Position numbers and translations under genes: made by a program. A stretch of DNA of 64,000 nucleotides from positions 4,479,634 to 4,543,633 of the forward strand of contig OY747712.1 of the NCBI GenBank assembly GCA_963556495.2. The letters run 5' to 3'. Shown in pieces: positions 31,871 through 47,960 of the stretch. How positions within the stretch are numbered: the stretch's first letter is position 1; every line of letters begins with the position of its first letter. This DNA is from Valencia hispanica. Lineage: Eukaryota > Chordata > Actinopteri > Cyprinodontiformes > Valenciidae. The notes below the pieces were generated by a model, which did not search any database, had not been told where the DNA came from, and saw only the letters and a list, made by a program, of their open reading frames with translations.

Positions 31871-32481
31871 ATAAAAAAATGTAATTTTAAATATATGTCC
31901 TTGTATATCAGATACTGATTGAAATCTGATCATACTTATCAGATGCATCACAGTAGTGTTATATCTGAGTAAAGTAATTTCAACTCAAGTGTATCACCCA
32001 CGTTCAATAATTTATCTGTTTTATGATTCACCATCTAGTTGAAACAAATGATTTCTGTCTGAAAAACAAAATAACCACAAACCAGTTCCTTTATTTTTCT
32101 TGTCATGATCTGTTGTACATTCTAAATAGTGATCAGTACAGTTGCGAGACAAGAGTAACCCGTCATTTTACTAGCAGCAGCTTTAGCTAATCTGAATAAC
32201 TATAAACCTCCTCTTGAAACGCTGACATAACTTACCTACTCTGTCTTTCAACCAATTTGAAAAGCTTTATTTCATCCCTATGAAATCATTTTCCTTTTCC
32301 CTCCTCTGTTTTCTTTTTTGCGCCCCCAAGAGCTGCAAAACAAATTTCCACATACATTCATGAAGATGAAACTATGGACCTAGATGGTGCTGAAGGCTCT
32401 AGAATTACTAACTTGAGAAGGTCAAGACACGTCGACCTTTGGTTTGGTACTTTTTCTTTAGGGCTAGTTTGACAGCTCAAG
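31871..32481. other. No recognised feature
   Basis: AT-rich, no coding or repeat match. Confidence 0.45.
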
Positions 32482-32945
32482 ACTCAACTCAGCTTTATTT
32501 ATAAAGCTCATTTAAAGAAGTTACATTAACCAAAGAGCTGCACAGAAACAACACCATAAAAACAACTCAAAAAACATTTAAAACTAAACTACCAGAAGGT
32601 TCCCATTCACCGTAACCGTAATGATCTGGTAAAGGCTGAAAGAAATCCATCAAATATTGGCGACCCTGGCCTTGCATTATTTTAAGTCAATAATAGGATC
32701 TTAAAGTCTATTCTGAAACTAATCGGGAGCCAGTGAGGGAGCGAGGACGAGGGTGATGTGATCGCGCCGTCTGGCAGCAACATTTTGAACAATCTGCAGA
32801 CTAACATCAACGTACAGTGAATTACAGTATTCCAGCTGACAGGTGATAAAGGCATGAATCAATCTCTCAAAATCCTTAATTGATGAGAACGACTTCACTT
32901 TAGATACCAGCCTACGTTTGGACAGCACTGATGGTCCAAAACTCA
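32482..32945 (-). mobile_element. L2-type LINE 3' fragment
   Basis: On the minus strand SKVKSFSSIKDFERLIHAFI then TCQLEYCNSLYV is the RT thumb region of L2-type ORF2, and RRRDHITLVLA follows a short deletion. The 3' end near 32482 has CAGCTTTATTTATAAAGCTC in antisense. Confidence 0.75.
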
Positions 32946-36575
<3,630 letters not shown>

Positions 36576-36639
36576 TATTTGTTTTCCATTCATGGGCTCA
36601 GAATGATTCGGGTCATTTCTTGATGCACCGTAAACGTTT

Positions 36640-37290
36640 ATCAAAGTTGAACTTGCCCAGCAGGCTGCAGCGGCGCTCCGCATGTGCGCCTCTTCTTCTT
36701 CGGCCGTTTTGCTGCAATTTGTTGTGTTGCGTCTAAAGGTGCGCGTGCGTGCATGCGTGCGTTAAGAGGCGTGGAGGTGTAAGGGAGTGTTGCATCCTCT
36801 CACGTGACCAGGCAGCCTTCCTCCTCTTCCTCCTCCTCCTCCTCTTCCTCTTCAGTCCGGATCTCTTTGTTGTGGTTGCAGCTGCCGCCGCGTCGCTCTG
36901 CGCTCTGCGCGCCGCCTCTCGCCCTCGCCGCTTCCTTTGCCGCGCGGTGGACGCGCAGCCCGAGCGCCCCGGTGCCTTCAGGTTCCTGCTGATCTGCTGT
37001 AAAAGACGCGGGGCTTCGGGGGAGGAGGCACGGAATCGAGAGGATGCTGCCGCTGCCTCCATCCTGGACGAACCGGACCGCCGCTGAGGAATCCTGCAGG
37101 AACCTCCCGGCTCATTAGTCCCGCTCCACCTCAGACCTCTCCTCCTCTCTCCCGCATTCGGAGCGCCTTCTTCTTTGCGGGACGCACCGCTCACCGCGGG
37201 ATTGCACTAAAGTGTCTGCAGCTCCCTAGGCGAGCCGAGCCGAGCCGAACCGAACCGAACCGAAGTGACTGCGGGGTTCGGGTCTGCTCC
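36640..37290 (+). promoter_or_regulatory. CpG-rich promoter and 5'UTR
   Basis: GC- and CpG-rich block in AT-rich surroundings, with a CACGTGAC E-box at 36801, a pyrimidine CTCCTC tract at 36821-36855 and pentanucleotide repeats (CGAGC/CGAAC type) at 37231-37264. There is no TATA box, as usual for CpG promoters. The start site cannot be placed. Confidence 0.65.
37044..37118 (+). CDS. Possible upstream ORF (24 codons)
   Basis: ATG 37044 to TAG 37118, MLPLPPSWTNRTAAEESCRN and four more residues. It is out of frame with the main start and ends 172 bp before it. It matters only if transcription begins upstream. Confidence 0.25.
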   Translation: MLPLPPSWTNRTAAEESCRNLPAH

Positions 37291-37447
37291 ATGATGGTGA
37301 CGGGCCCTGGGAGGTGCAGCCGGCGCCCGGGCGGGGCTGTCCGGTGCCTGGTGTCCGCCTGCCTGCTGTCTCTGCTGCTGTACCTGCCGGAGGCTCGGGC
37401 TTCCTATCAGCCACAGAGCGGGGAGTGCAAAGGGAAGGAGTGCTCAG
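37291..37447 (+). CDS. First coding exon of a secreted or membrane protein
   Basis: ATG ATG at 37291 opens a frame of 52 codons plus one base, ending at a CAG/GTAAGG donor (exon end 37447, phase 1). Residues 1-18 are basic (RCSRRPGG). Residues 19-32, CLVSACLLSLLLYL, form the hydrophobic core of a signal peptide, with PEARA/S as a likely cleavage site near 37-38. The mature start SYQPQSGECKGKECS is cysteine-bearing. CpG-rich context and the donor support a real gene. The product cannot be named. The C-x3-EC-S-G end loosely recalls the 7S start of alpha2-type collagen IV, but this is weak. The frame stays open upstream, so the start is the first in-frame ATG seen. Confidence 0.72.
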
Positions 37448-38500
37448 GTAAGGCTGCAGCAGCTAACATGTTGTTGTTGTTGTTATGCTGAGACATGAGG
37501 GCGCGTTTCCTGAGATGCTGCAGCAGGAATGAAGATGATGAGGATAATATTCCCTGAGAGATGTCAGCATCAGGCTGCAGAGCAAACAGAGGAGGCTTCA
37601 TGGCTCCACCAGCTCCTCCTGCATCCTGCCTGAAGCCCTCAGTGAGGACTTGGCCTGACTGAAGTTTTTAGAGCTTTGCATCATCTGCAGTTCATGCAGC
37701 TCCTGTCGAGGCTCCGGATGGTCTCCTGATCCTCTGCAGGGATCAAGTGCTTAACGGGATCAGAGTCCAGATCTTCATCATTAAGGTCTTTTATTGGGTT
37801 AAAGCCTCTAAACCAAATCAGGCTCTGCTTTCAGTAATGGAAATGTTTCATTAGCCCCATGCAGGTTTTTATCAAAGATGAATCTGTTTGCTTTGACTGA
37901 CAGACAAAGAGCCGGATGCTTCCTGTTCTCTGGGCAAACATGAAAACTTTCATCAAACGGATGGAGCTGCAGATTAACAAAGACAAACTCTCCCAAATAA
38001 GCTCCCAGTTTAAAAAAAAAATCCTTCCAGGTATTTACTTCTGACAGATGCTGAACTCGCCTCCGTGGTTTAGTTTCTCTTTGTGTTTTTTTTGTGTGTG
38101 TGTAAAGGAAGACACGTTTTTGCCTTTCAGTCTGATGCTTTTAGAAGATGTGTGTTTTTGGGGGGGAGAAATGGGAAACAAGAAACGCGCCCATGTTTAG
38201 TCTTTATAGCTGGATGAGGCCGACGCTGGTTTAATCCAGTCTTAGTTTGGATCGTTTGATTTCCAATCCTACTCACGACATTTCTAAGGAACATTTCACC
38301 TCAAACATGTCATAGAAAAAGGGACATTTCCAAACAAAGTGACTCTAAAGTCCCCTGAAGCTCCAAGTTTGGGCTTAATTTGAAGCTGGGATGTGTTGAA
38401 AGAAACAGTGGGTGTTTAAAACCTCCCCTGACTAATCCTTCTCAATCATGGTGGGTCTGGTTGTCTTGCAGTGTCAAAGTATTTTTTATTTGCTCTTAAT

Positions 38501-39001
38501 TTAAATATGCAATTTTCTGAAATTTAAACTCACGACTGACCCCATGTGGCCAAAAAACGGAACTGCTCTTCCTTTCTGCTCGCTCTCTCAGCGTGCGCTC
38601 GTACGCCGGTCGCTCTCAATCTTCGATCTTTTCCGGGCACTTGTCAGGGGTTTAACTTTTTTAGTCTTATGTGGAGTTACTGTTGGTGTCAGAGTTGTTC
38701 TTGGTCTCTTCTGTGTATTCACACAATCCATTGCACTGCTTGCGAGTGCTGACTAGCGGTGGTGGCAGAGTGATCTGAAACGTTTAACATGAACCCGCTT
38801 GATGTCACATCTGCAGACAGCGCGGGAAAATCCGACCCGACAGAAAATAGAAAAAATTGGATACAGGCTTATAGGTGCACCCACTGTGAGCTGACAAGGT
38901 GTGTCAGTATGATCATCAGGAGATGTTTGAGTCATAAATGGTCAAATAAAAGGGCTACTGTTACGTTTATTTTGGGGAAAAAGTTGCATATAGCCTCTTT
39001 A
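38501..39001. mobile_element. Possible TTAA-type MITE
   Basis: The right end reads AAGTTGCATATAGCCTCTTT AA. The left end, TTAAATATGCAATTTTCTG, shares TTAA and ATATGCAA-TTT in inverted orientation with gaps. CpG-rich interior, no ORF of note. Confidence 0.38.
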
Positions 39002-39095
39002 ACCAGGATACAAACTCATTAGGATTAAAAATCTATTTTTCAAAAGTGTCCCGGGCCAGAGACAGGGCAACAAGTTACATACAGTACACTTTAGG
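39002..39095 (-). mobile_element. Short LINE 3' fragment
   Basis: AACTCATTAGGATTAAAAATCT, broken here as ACTCATTAGGATTAAAAATC then TTTTTCAAAAGTGTCC, is the antisense of a common fish LINE 3' region. Confidence 0.4.
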
Positions 39096-39524
39096 GGTAG
39101 ATTTAGTTTATTGAAGAGTGAAAAATTAGACATTCCTACTGATAATCCAAACAAATAAAAATGATAAACAGTTTGTGTTCATGACAGTTTTTTTCTTTCT
39201 CGTTAGACGTAAAATAAATAAATAAATGAAACAGCATCAGAGGCTAAATTAATTACATATCCACTATATTTACAAGACCCATATTTTCTTCACCGCCTAT
39301 GTGTCTGTGGACAAGAAGTCCTGATATATTTATTTAAATTCATATTTCATGTGATTTGACTTTTTCCTTCATGTTTTCCTTGAAGAGGATAAAATCAAGG
39401 CCAGCAGGTGGAATAATCATAATTAATACATTGAGCCCATTAATCTGCATGATGCAGATTCTCTATTCAGCTCGTTTGTATTGAATATGAACGAAAATGA
39501 AATACAACTGAATATGTTATTATT

Positions 39525-39960
39525 ATCACTGTGAAAGTCGGCGGGTAAAAATCGATTATGACCGGATTTTTGTATTTTTATTTATTCGTTAGTCAAAATG
39601 ACCGACAGCAAAAAAAAAAGTAGCGCGACCTCTGGTTCCGATTCTATGTTTCAGTCGTTCAATGAGTAGAAGAAGAGCACACAGCTCTTCTTCTACTCAT
39701 TGTTGCTCCAATGGGGCTCGGCACCGCCCCCTATCACCTGTATGTGGCACGGCACTTTCTGCTTTCTGCCTAACCCTGTGCAGCTTATCAATATGAGACC
39801 TCATGTGGAACGTCAGCATGTGTAATCAAACATGTTTGCGGGCGATATAAAGAGAGACGGCGGTGGTGGTGCCACAGCGCCACCACAGGTGAGGCACGGC
39901 ACATTCCTGCCTCACCCTGCAGTTCTCCCACAGACAGTTCTCAACAGGCAATCAGTAGAT
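39525..39960. repeat. Unclassified repeat with perfect hairpin
   Basis: Shares its first 110 bp with 31777-31870. Continues through a 19-bp hairpin and GCACGGCAC motifs at 39748 and 39895. Possibly a MITE. Its ends are not defined. Confidence 0.42.
39660..39702. repeat. Perfect 19-bp hairpin, 5-nt loop
   Basis: CAATGAGTAGAAGAAGAGC at 39660-39678 and its exact complement at 39684-39702, loop ACACA. Confidence 0.93.
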
Positions 39961-40089
39961 TCAGCAACTTTCACAATAAGAATGTTTGAATCATAAAGAA
40001 AAAAATAATTTGCAATACAGTCAAGTGGAAGAATTGATTTTTTAAAATCTTATTGTTAGTATTTAACTTGTCATGATGAGGCGTCCCTC

Positions 40090-41236
40090 CCTTTACTGCA
40101 CATCACTGAACTTCGACCCGATACGGAGACGCTGATGCTTTTACCAGTAGGATTGATTACTGTAATGCCCTTATTTCTGCTCTTCCCAAAAAGACTATTT
40201 CAGGTCTACAACTATTCCAAAATTCAGCAGCACGTGTCCTGATGAAGACCAGGAGGCGGGAGCACATTACTCCGGTTTTAGAATCACTGCATTGGCTCCC
40301 CGTACATTTCAGGATCGACTTTAAGGTTCTTTTAATGGTTTTTAAGTGTCTTAATGGTCTTGGGCCTTCTTATCTCTCAGAGCTGCTTTTACCGTATGAA
40401 CCTTGGCGGTCTCTGCGCTCCTCTGCAGCCGTCTCCTTGTCATCCCTAAAGTCAGGACACACAAGCATGGCGAGGCGTCTTTCCAGTTTTATGGCCCTCA
40501 CCTCTGGAACAGGCTGCTGGAGAACCTCAGAGAACGTTCATGTTTTTAAGAGCCGGCTCAAGACTCACCTTTTTAACATAGCTTTTAATTAATTGATTAT
40601 TACTTATCATAGTGTGTTGCATTGCTTTGTATGTTTTATTTACTTATATTTTAACAGAGTTCTATTAGCTATCTTTGCTACTATATGGTTCACTGTTTTT
40701 ACTTATATTAGCTCTGGTTATTTTACATTTTTACTTATTAATCCTTCTTCCAGTGTTTCCTCTGTGGGAGCCCTCTGCCTCGGGGGCGGTGTTCGGCTGC
40801 GGTGGCCTGGGTGCTCACCAGGTGGTGCTCAGGTGGAGGCGGCGGTCTCCACCCTCCCTCCTCTGGGCGCCCTGTGTCGGTGCCCTGGTTGCTGCAGTGG
40901 ACCTGCTGCTGTCGAGGCAGACGGTTCTCCTGATGGCGTTTTCCTTACGTACCTGACTCATCTGAGCTCAGCCCAGTGTCTAACAATGATCGTATGCGTT
41001 TTGGGAAGATGTCTGTGTGTGTGCATGTGGGTGGACCTGTGCCAGTGTGTGTCTGTGTGTGTCTGGGAAGTGGGTTTGGGAAGGGGGAATAACTGTCTTT
41101 TCGTTTTTATAATTGTGGGGAAGGAATGGGAATGTAGGTTATGTGGGGTCATTTTAATCTGTAAAGCACTTTGAACTGCATTTTTTGTATGAAAGGCGCT
41201 TTATAAATAAAGTTTGATTGATTGATTGATTTGATA
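40090..41236 (+). mobile_element. 5'-truncated L2-type LINE, ORF2 C-terminus, 3'UTR and GATT tail
   Basis: Reads [20 protein letters not shown] (with one shift), then [40 protein letters not shown] and [15 protein letters not shown], the complete C-terminal part of an L2-type RT protein. The 3'UTR ends GAAAGGCGCTTTATAAATAA AG followed by four GATT units. Best preserved LINE 3' half in the window. Confidence 0.88.
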
Positions 41237-44200
41237 AAAAAAAAAACTTTGATCAATGTTAAACAAATAACCGTTTTTCCTAAATTCCTTCCTTTCAATT
41301 CCAGAAATTAATTTGACTTTTTGTTCTGTAATTTACAAAAGTTGAAAGCATAGAACTGACTGGAGATTAGATTTGATTTACAAAATAAAATAGTACATGC
41401 CGACATAGCCAGAGTAGAAAGCCGTATACCCACTTGAAAACAGTCAGAGTTAATGTTTAGAAATGTTTAAATAATAATTTGCCCATATTTGAGAATAAAA
41501 CATGCTTAAATCACTTTAGAGTTGTTTTGATATTTCAAAAGCCTAGTCTCCAAGCTGTACTTGAATGCAACATGGGCAGCTGTTTGGAAAACCCCTTCTC
41601 ATCAACAGTGATTCCTCTGACTTGTGTTTTATCCAGAATAGGAGTTTGTGCTGATTGGATGCTAATGGGAGCCATGTTGGTTTTTCTCTAGTATCAGTGA
41701 TGTTTACATTCATCTTGACATAGTTTCAGGCGAGTCACTCAGTTCAGAGCAGAGCGTGTTATGGACCTTATTGCTGTTGAAAGATGTGTTCACTGACAAA
41801 GTTCTGGTTCAGTCCGTCTTTCTTTTTCTACTTTAGCTGCACTAGAAACCATTGATGTCCCTAAGTAGCAGAGTTTAGTGATAGCTGGGAGTCCTTTCTG
41901 ATTTGTTTAAAGTTTCCCTGCAGAAACGTTGCACTGCACTCTGAGTTCTTCACGTTCTGCATGTGTTCAGGTAGAAAACGGCTGGATTCGTTCGGCACAC
42001 GTTTGTACCGAACCGACGGGGTACATGTACCAATACAACCTTTCTCACTAAACATACAAAAGTTGCAGCCTGAATTTTTTTCTTAGCTCCCAAATAGAAA
42101 CAAGACCGATTTAGAAAGTAAAAGAAAACTTTTAATAGTAAGCTTATGTGGTTTAAATGTGAGACCTTCATTAGTTGGGAGACTACGATCTGTGTAGATC
42201 AGCTGCTGAAGCTGCAGACACTAGAAGGTCTGCAGGTAAACATTTGAAGTAACTTTCATTTAGCGTCCCTCTATAGGCTCTTTTAATATTAACATTTCTA
42301 TAAACTAATTTTCCTCTTCTGTTTTTACGACTGGAGTTTCTAACGTTCTTATTTCTGCTTTATGTGAGCTTAATTATGCCACATAAAAAAATCCAAACTC
42401 TCTGACCTTAGTTTTAAAGATTTCTGCCAGTTAAACTTAATATTAAACAGATTGAGGAGAGTCTACAGCATCACAATGTAATATTCATGAACTCATCTCG
42501 GTGTTATCACCTACTTCCTCTTTTAATAAATATTTAAAGTCAAAGATCAGCGTCATGGAAATGAGCGTTAGCAGTCACCGCTGTCTGGAAAACACACCCT
42601 GGTCATGTCTATATAATATAGGACTGAAATAGATTGTTTGCATTGAGAAATGGAGGCTTTTCCTATCAGAGGGCAAATGGAAACGGGGAAGCGAACGTCC
42701 TGATTACGAACAGGAAGTGTCTCCGTGCATGGCAGTAACCGCGCTGAGAGCTGACGCAGGACAACGAGTGAGTGCAGAACTTTCAGAGGTTTTGTTTGTC
42801 TGCAGAAACACAAGCGTGGGAGGCGTTCGCTGTCGCAGGAAAACCGAAACTAAAGAGCTTTTGGCACTTCAGTGTTCATGGTCAGCTGGGAAGAAGCTCA
42901 GCCTTGGAGAAACATCAAGCATTTACGTCAAACTATTCACCATCACTGGAACTGTGGCTGAAGTGGAAGCATGGTTGGAGGAAGAGGAGAATAGTTGTGT
43001 CTGGCTCATTATCAGCGTGTGCAGCATCTATCTGGCTTCTACGACAAACACAAACTGCCGTAAAACGGAATCACAAGAGCCTATTAAAACACATTCGGTT
43101 TCAGTGAGACTTCCAGGTCCGGATGTCCCAGTAATGAGTCTGGCTGCTGCTTCGTTACGAACCAGAGGAAACTCCAGCTGATACAGTCAGTTCCTGAGGT
43201 CAGAGCATTCATTTAAGATGAGAAATCAGGATTGACCAGATTAAAATGAAATTCTATTGTTCGATTTCAGCAGCTTCGGCGATCAACGGGCCTTTCCTCT
43301 CTTTTCACGAGGCCATGGAGGTCTTCTAGGGCGCATTGAGCAAGCAGTGAGTTCTCCTTACACATCCGCGTGTGTGAATTCATTAACCGTGTAACGCTTC
43401 TGTGGAAATGTTAGGTCGTGGTGGTGAGGCGAGGCATGGTGTTGACGTGGGTCCTTGTAGCTCTCGTCCTTTCTGGTTTGGTTGATAACGACCACATGAC
43501 TTTGTGTGCATCTTGCTAGCGTTTCTTCGTACACGTATCCAGAAAATATGCTTTTTGGCAAGTAGAAGTGAAGCTAAGATGTGTGTACGTCATGTTTTTA
43601 GTTCCTGTAGCGTGAAGAGGGTGTAGCTGGATGGAGTATGAAGACTTAAAGGAATAAATGAAGAGTTGAACCCAAACAGAATGACCTCTGAGGATCAAAA
43701 AGACAAACCGAGAATAGCCAGCCTGCAGGAATCTGAGTTTTACTGACATGTGTGTCATCTGCACTGAACGTAACGCACACCACCAGACGTTTTCCCGGTG
43801 GCCGGAACATTTGTTTCCGTTCTCCAAGAGCCGCAGCGGTTGATGATCCTGCTGTGTCTTGTTTGTGTCCGAGAGTGAGGCATCTTCCTTTTAGAGAAGA
43901 TCTACTACAGCTGATTTTTACCTCTGGCTGCTGCGCTCGATTCTGCAACGTTTGGAAACATTCCGGCTTGTTTTTGTGTCAAATGTTTTTGATATATTGT
44001 TTGCTAGCTGCTACCGGACGTCAGTAGCTCTCTGCTGTTTTTAAAGGAAGCCCGCCTAACCTGGCAGGGCTTCCAAATATAGCTCGCTTCGGCGCCTGAA
44101 AGTTAGAGATATTCATAGGAATCATTTTCGCACTCTCAAAAATTCATTGATGTATTTTTCACCAGTTGTGGGTCTCTGATTTCAGCAGGTCCTTGTTGCT

Positions 44201-45779
44201 ATTGAAATGTGACAGCCGCCCTACCGGTCAACAATTCAACTGTTGTTTTACTGTTAGAAATAATAAAAAAGAGAAATAAAGGAGAAAGAGGAGCGGACAT
44301 GTCTAAAAGACGAGGAGAAACTGAGCCAGAGAAACAGACAGATGAAGATGAGGGTTTTGATTTTGATGCACTTCCAGCCTCCAAAGATTTACATCTGTTT
44401 TTTTTCCCCCAACAACTCATTTTTATTTTGCTCATATCATAAAACACACACTTAACTGTTGTTCTACTTTTTTTTGGTTAATATTATGGTTCCACTTGCA
44501 TCCGAACCAAGCTCCCAGGCTGAATTTCACCACCAGCCCACCCCTCCACACCACGGTGAAGGGTTGGCCAGGAGGAACAAAGGGACATGGGCCCCTTTGG
44601 GACAGCCCCTGCATCCACCTTTGACTTTTCACCAACACATTTTCTGGTGATGTCACTGGGAAAAAAGGCCTTCTGAAGCCTGAATGATCTGTATGATTGA
44701 AGGTGTTCTGTTACATAATTGTTGGTCTCCATGAAGCATCTTCCTCAGGAAACTGCAGATCCGCTGTAGCTTCACGGACGATGTTATTACAGACGGATGT
44801 TTCTCCCCAACAGTCTCCTGCCGATAAAGGAGATCAGCTGATCGCTTCGAATTCATCTCGAGCTGTCGGGCTTGTCTCTGTCCGCCACATGCGGATGTTT
44901 GGGGTTTGCAGAACTTCTCATGTGGGCTGCCGGTGGTCGTGAAGCCACATCTGTTCTGCAGCCTGGATGTGAGGATGCGAGGTCTGTCTCATGTCGGCTT
45001 TTAATGATCCCGAACGTAAAACGGCTCCACTCAACACCTTCAGGGTTAAATTAGCTGCAGGAATCAGATGTTTGACTGTGGATCGTCTGGGTTCGTGGAA
45101 ATCTGATACAGAGGAGAAGAATCAGAACAACATCACCTCTTTGATCCTTTATTTCGTCCGCTAGGTTTTCAACATTCCACCTGTTTTCCATGGAACTGGA
45201 CTGAAGACATCACGATGCTTCTCTGTCCTGTTTTTAATCGTCTATAATGACTCGTTGCACAATCAGTCCTGGGTGCATTTGAAAAGGAATGATCGTCTCT
45301 TGTGCTTGAATTAATGTTCAGCTCTTCAGCTCCATCATTACGATGAAAACAGAGTTTAACTGCTACAATTTAAAGTCTCTTTCATTTGGGATTTTTCTAC
45401 ATTTCGTCTTTCACTTTAGATTCTTTCTCTCACTGCTTGTCTAGTTTTCCATCTGACCTGTAATGTGTCAGTCATTGCCCTATCTGATGAGTCCAGCTTC
45501 TAAAACATTCATCATTTCCATCTCAAAAACCAGACACTATTGAAAAATTGGTTTCTGTCCGTCTCCTAATGCTTTGGCAATGAAACGACTATAACTGGAG
45601 CTTCTGATAGGCTCTCCCTCCTCTTTTCCTTCTTAAACCTTTTATACTGCATTAAACAACAAATGTTATTGCATTCCAGGTGGTTCTTTAAATTGCAAAT
45701 AGTGATATATTTGTGATATTTTGTGCAGCCATATTCAGCATCATATCCACCTTATCGTCCCTGAAGAACAAGAATAATA
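41237..45779. other. No recognised feature
   Basis: An open stretch of 154 codons at 42717-43181 and a short acidic frame MSKRRGETEPEKQTDEDEGF at 44300 match no family and lack convincing splice sites. Otherwise single-copy-looking intronic DNA. Confidence 0.4.
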
Positions 45780-46035
45780 ACAATCTGCTGCTACTCACTA
45801 AAACCAGGAAGGTAGAGCACATCTCTCCTGCATGTGGCTCAGAGAATAGACTTTAAAATACCTTAGTTTATAAATGTATCAACGTTGCAGACCGTTCAGG
45901 TCTTCTGGCTCTAGTTTGCTCTTCATCCCCAGAACCAGAACCAAACATGGAGAAGCACATTTCAGTTTTTATGCTCCTCAAAACTACAAAGCTGCTGAAA
46001 CACTGAGTTCTTTTAAATCAATTCTAAAAGCCGTG
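45780..46035 (+). mobile_element. L2-type LINE 3' fragment, internally deleted
   Basis: Same family as 24688-25158: CAGAACCAAACATGGAGAAG and CAAAGCTGCTGAAACACTGA are present. Segments between are missing, and so is the tail. Confidence 0.72.
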
Positions 46036-46038
46036 ACC

Positions 46039-46063
46039 TAATAATAATAATAATAATAATAAA
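46039..46063. repeat. (TAA)n microsatellite
   Basis: About eight units. Confidence 0.9.
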
Positions 46064-47304
46064 TGATTGAAAGTCAGGTGAGTTTAAAAGGGGCTCTATG
46101 GGCTGTTGATCACAGTGTAAATGTCATATTTGGTGAGTCTTGTAGTTTTTTGTGTATTTAGATCATTGTTGGGTCAATTACCTCATTGTAAACCAGTCCT
46201 CTAAAGGTTTTTAGTTACTTTCTTGTTGCCTTTTAATGTGACATTAGGAGGGATTTAACATAAATATTCTGGGTAATTATACAACAGAAAACATGTTTTA
46301 TAATAGTTCTGGTTTGAATGAAAGAATTCTAATTTATTCCATACTTAAGAAGGAATAATCATCTGTTTTCCAGTAGACTTTCAATTAACTAGTTGCATCG
46401 TCATAGTTTCTTGTTGTCCAGTTTTTGTTTTTTCTACAAACTTCATTTCAGTTTCTCTTAAACAAGTTTCTCTCTGAATGAAGTAGATGCTGTAAAATTG
46501 CAAATGAAACCGTTATAGTATCATAGGATTTAAACAAACTCGCCTGGAGGTTTGTCCGCCATCATGGCGTAAAAGTTTGTCTCTGGATGTTTTCCGGTGC
46601 TGCAGGCTCCGATGAGTAAACGGAGGCCTGCTGTTGACGTTCAGGTGGAACTAACAGCAGAGCGGGTTTGTGAAGTCATGGCAGCGAGTTGTTTTCCGTT
46701 GGCCGAGCTGAGTCAGGTTTTATTCTCACTCGCCAACATAAATGAAATCATGGCGGATAATTTGGCTTTTAAACGCCGTCCTCCTGGGAGATCCTCTCGG
46801 AGTCTCCTGCCTCGCCTCATGGAGCACGCTCTGTTTGGTTTGCCGGCGACTCGAACATGACAAATGTACTCTGGGAAAGCGTAACAGGCGTGATTCAATT
46901 TTCAACAGCCGCGCCGACATTAACAGGACCGCGGTTGAATATTGATGGCCTGTCCATGTTGTTTAGGGTTTACAGCCGCGCCGTTTAGCCGGAGCTCTGA
47001 AGATGGGGACCATGCTGCAGCTCCTCAGCGTTGTTCCTCTGTAGGATGGAGGTGTGGAGCAGGTGGAGGCTCCAGTGTCACTTCACCAGCAGTCCCTGAT
47101 GTTCTGTAATGAAACATGTCGATGAGATTATTTTCTCTGAAGCTCAGAGAGTGAATCTGGATCCGTCATTATGGTCTCTGTTAGCTCTGTTAGCTGGGGC
47201 AGCGGCTCTGTTGGGTTAATCAACGCAGAATGACTGGAAACAACAAGAAACCATCAGCAGACTCGTCTATGGGGAATGACGCCCATCTACTGCCGGTGCA
47301 TGGG
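46064..47304. other. No recognised feature
   Basis: 46540-46990 is less AT-rich and holds an 87-codon open stretch (46597-46860) with no known domain. It might be conserved non-coding or an unknown exon. Confidence 0.35.
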
Positions 47305-47400
47305 TCCCCTACTGTCAAAAATATGAATCATAGTCAAAGCTCAATGAATTTTCTGATCCTGTTTGAAATGTTCCATGGATCAAAATTTGCGTCACCAAAC
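47305..47400. mobile_element. Fragment of the 30924-31557 MITE family
   Basis: CATGGGTCCCCTACTGTCAA then ATGAATCATAGTCAAAGCTCA matches the terminal arm of that MITE, followed by CCTGTTTGAAATGTTCCATG. Confidence 0.5.
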
Positions 47401-47429
47401 CACACAAGGAGAAGAAGAAAAATCAAACG

Positions 47430-47960
47430 CATGGACTAGTTTCTCAGCATCACTCCTGGACAGGATGTTTCTAATTTTAGCAATATTCCGGAGGTGAAAG
47501 AAGAAAACCCTAGAAACCTGTTTAATATGGGATTTGAATATCATGTTTTGGTCAAAAATAACGCCGAGGTTCTTTACGTTATTACTGGGGGCCAATTTAA
47601 TGCCATCCAGATGAAGTGATTGACTAATCAGTTTCTGTTTAAGAACTTCTGGTCCAAAGAAGGAAACTTCTGTCTCGTCAGAATTTAAAAGCAGAAAGTT
47701 TAGATTCATCCATGATTTTATTTCTTCCAGACATGCCTGTAATCTACCTAACTGACTGGGTTCATCAGGATTTATGGATAAATATAGTTGGGTTTGGCAT
47801 AGCTGTGGAAATTTATCCCATGCTGTCTGATTCTACCAATTAGAGACATATATATATAGTAAATGGAATTGGTCCATGCACAGGACCCTGTGGGACTCCA
47901 CAAGTAACCCTCGAGTGTGAAGATGATGAACAAACTGCAATCTGATTTTTACCCTTTTTC
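47430..47960 (-). mobile_element. L2-type LINE internal RT fragment
   Basis: The minus strand encodes [20 protein letters not shown], then a deletion over the YADD region, then MNLNFLLLNSDETEVSFFGP, NVKNLGVIFDQNM and FHLRNIAKIRNILSRSDAEK. These are RT palm/thumb motifs of the L2 type. Confidence 0.82.

Noticed and set aside
42717..43181. 154-codon plus-strand frame
   Set aside because: No domain, overlapping alternative frame of similar length, no clear acceptor or donor, inside the presumed intron.
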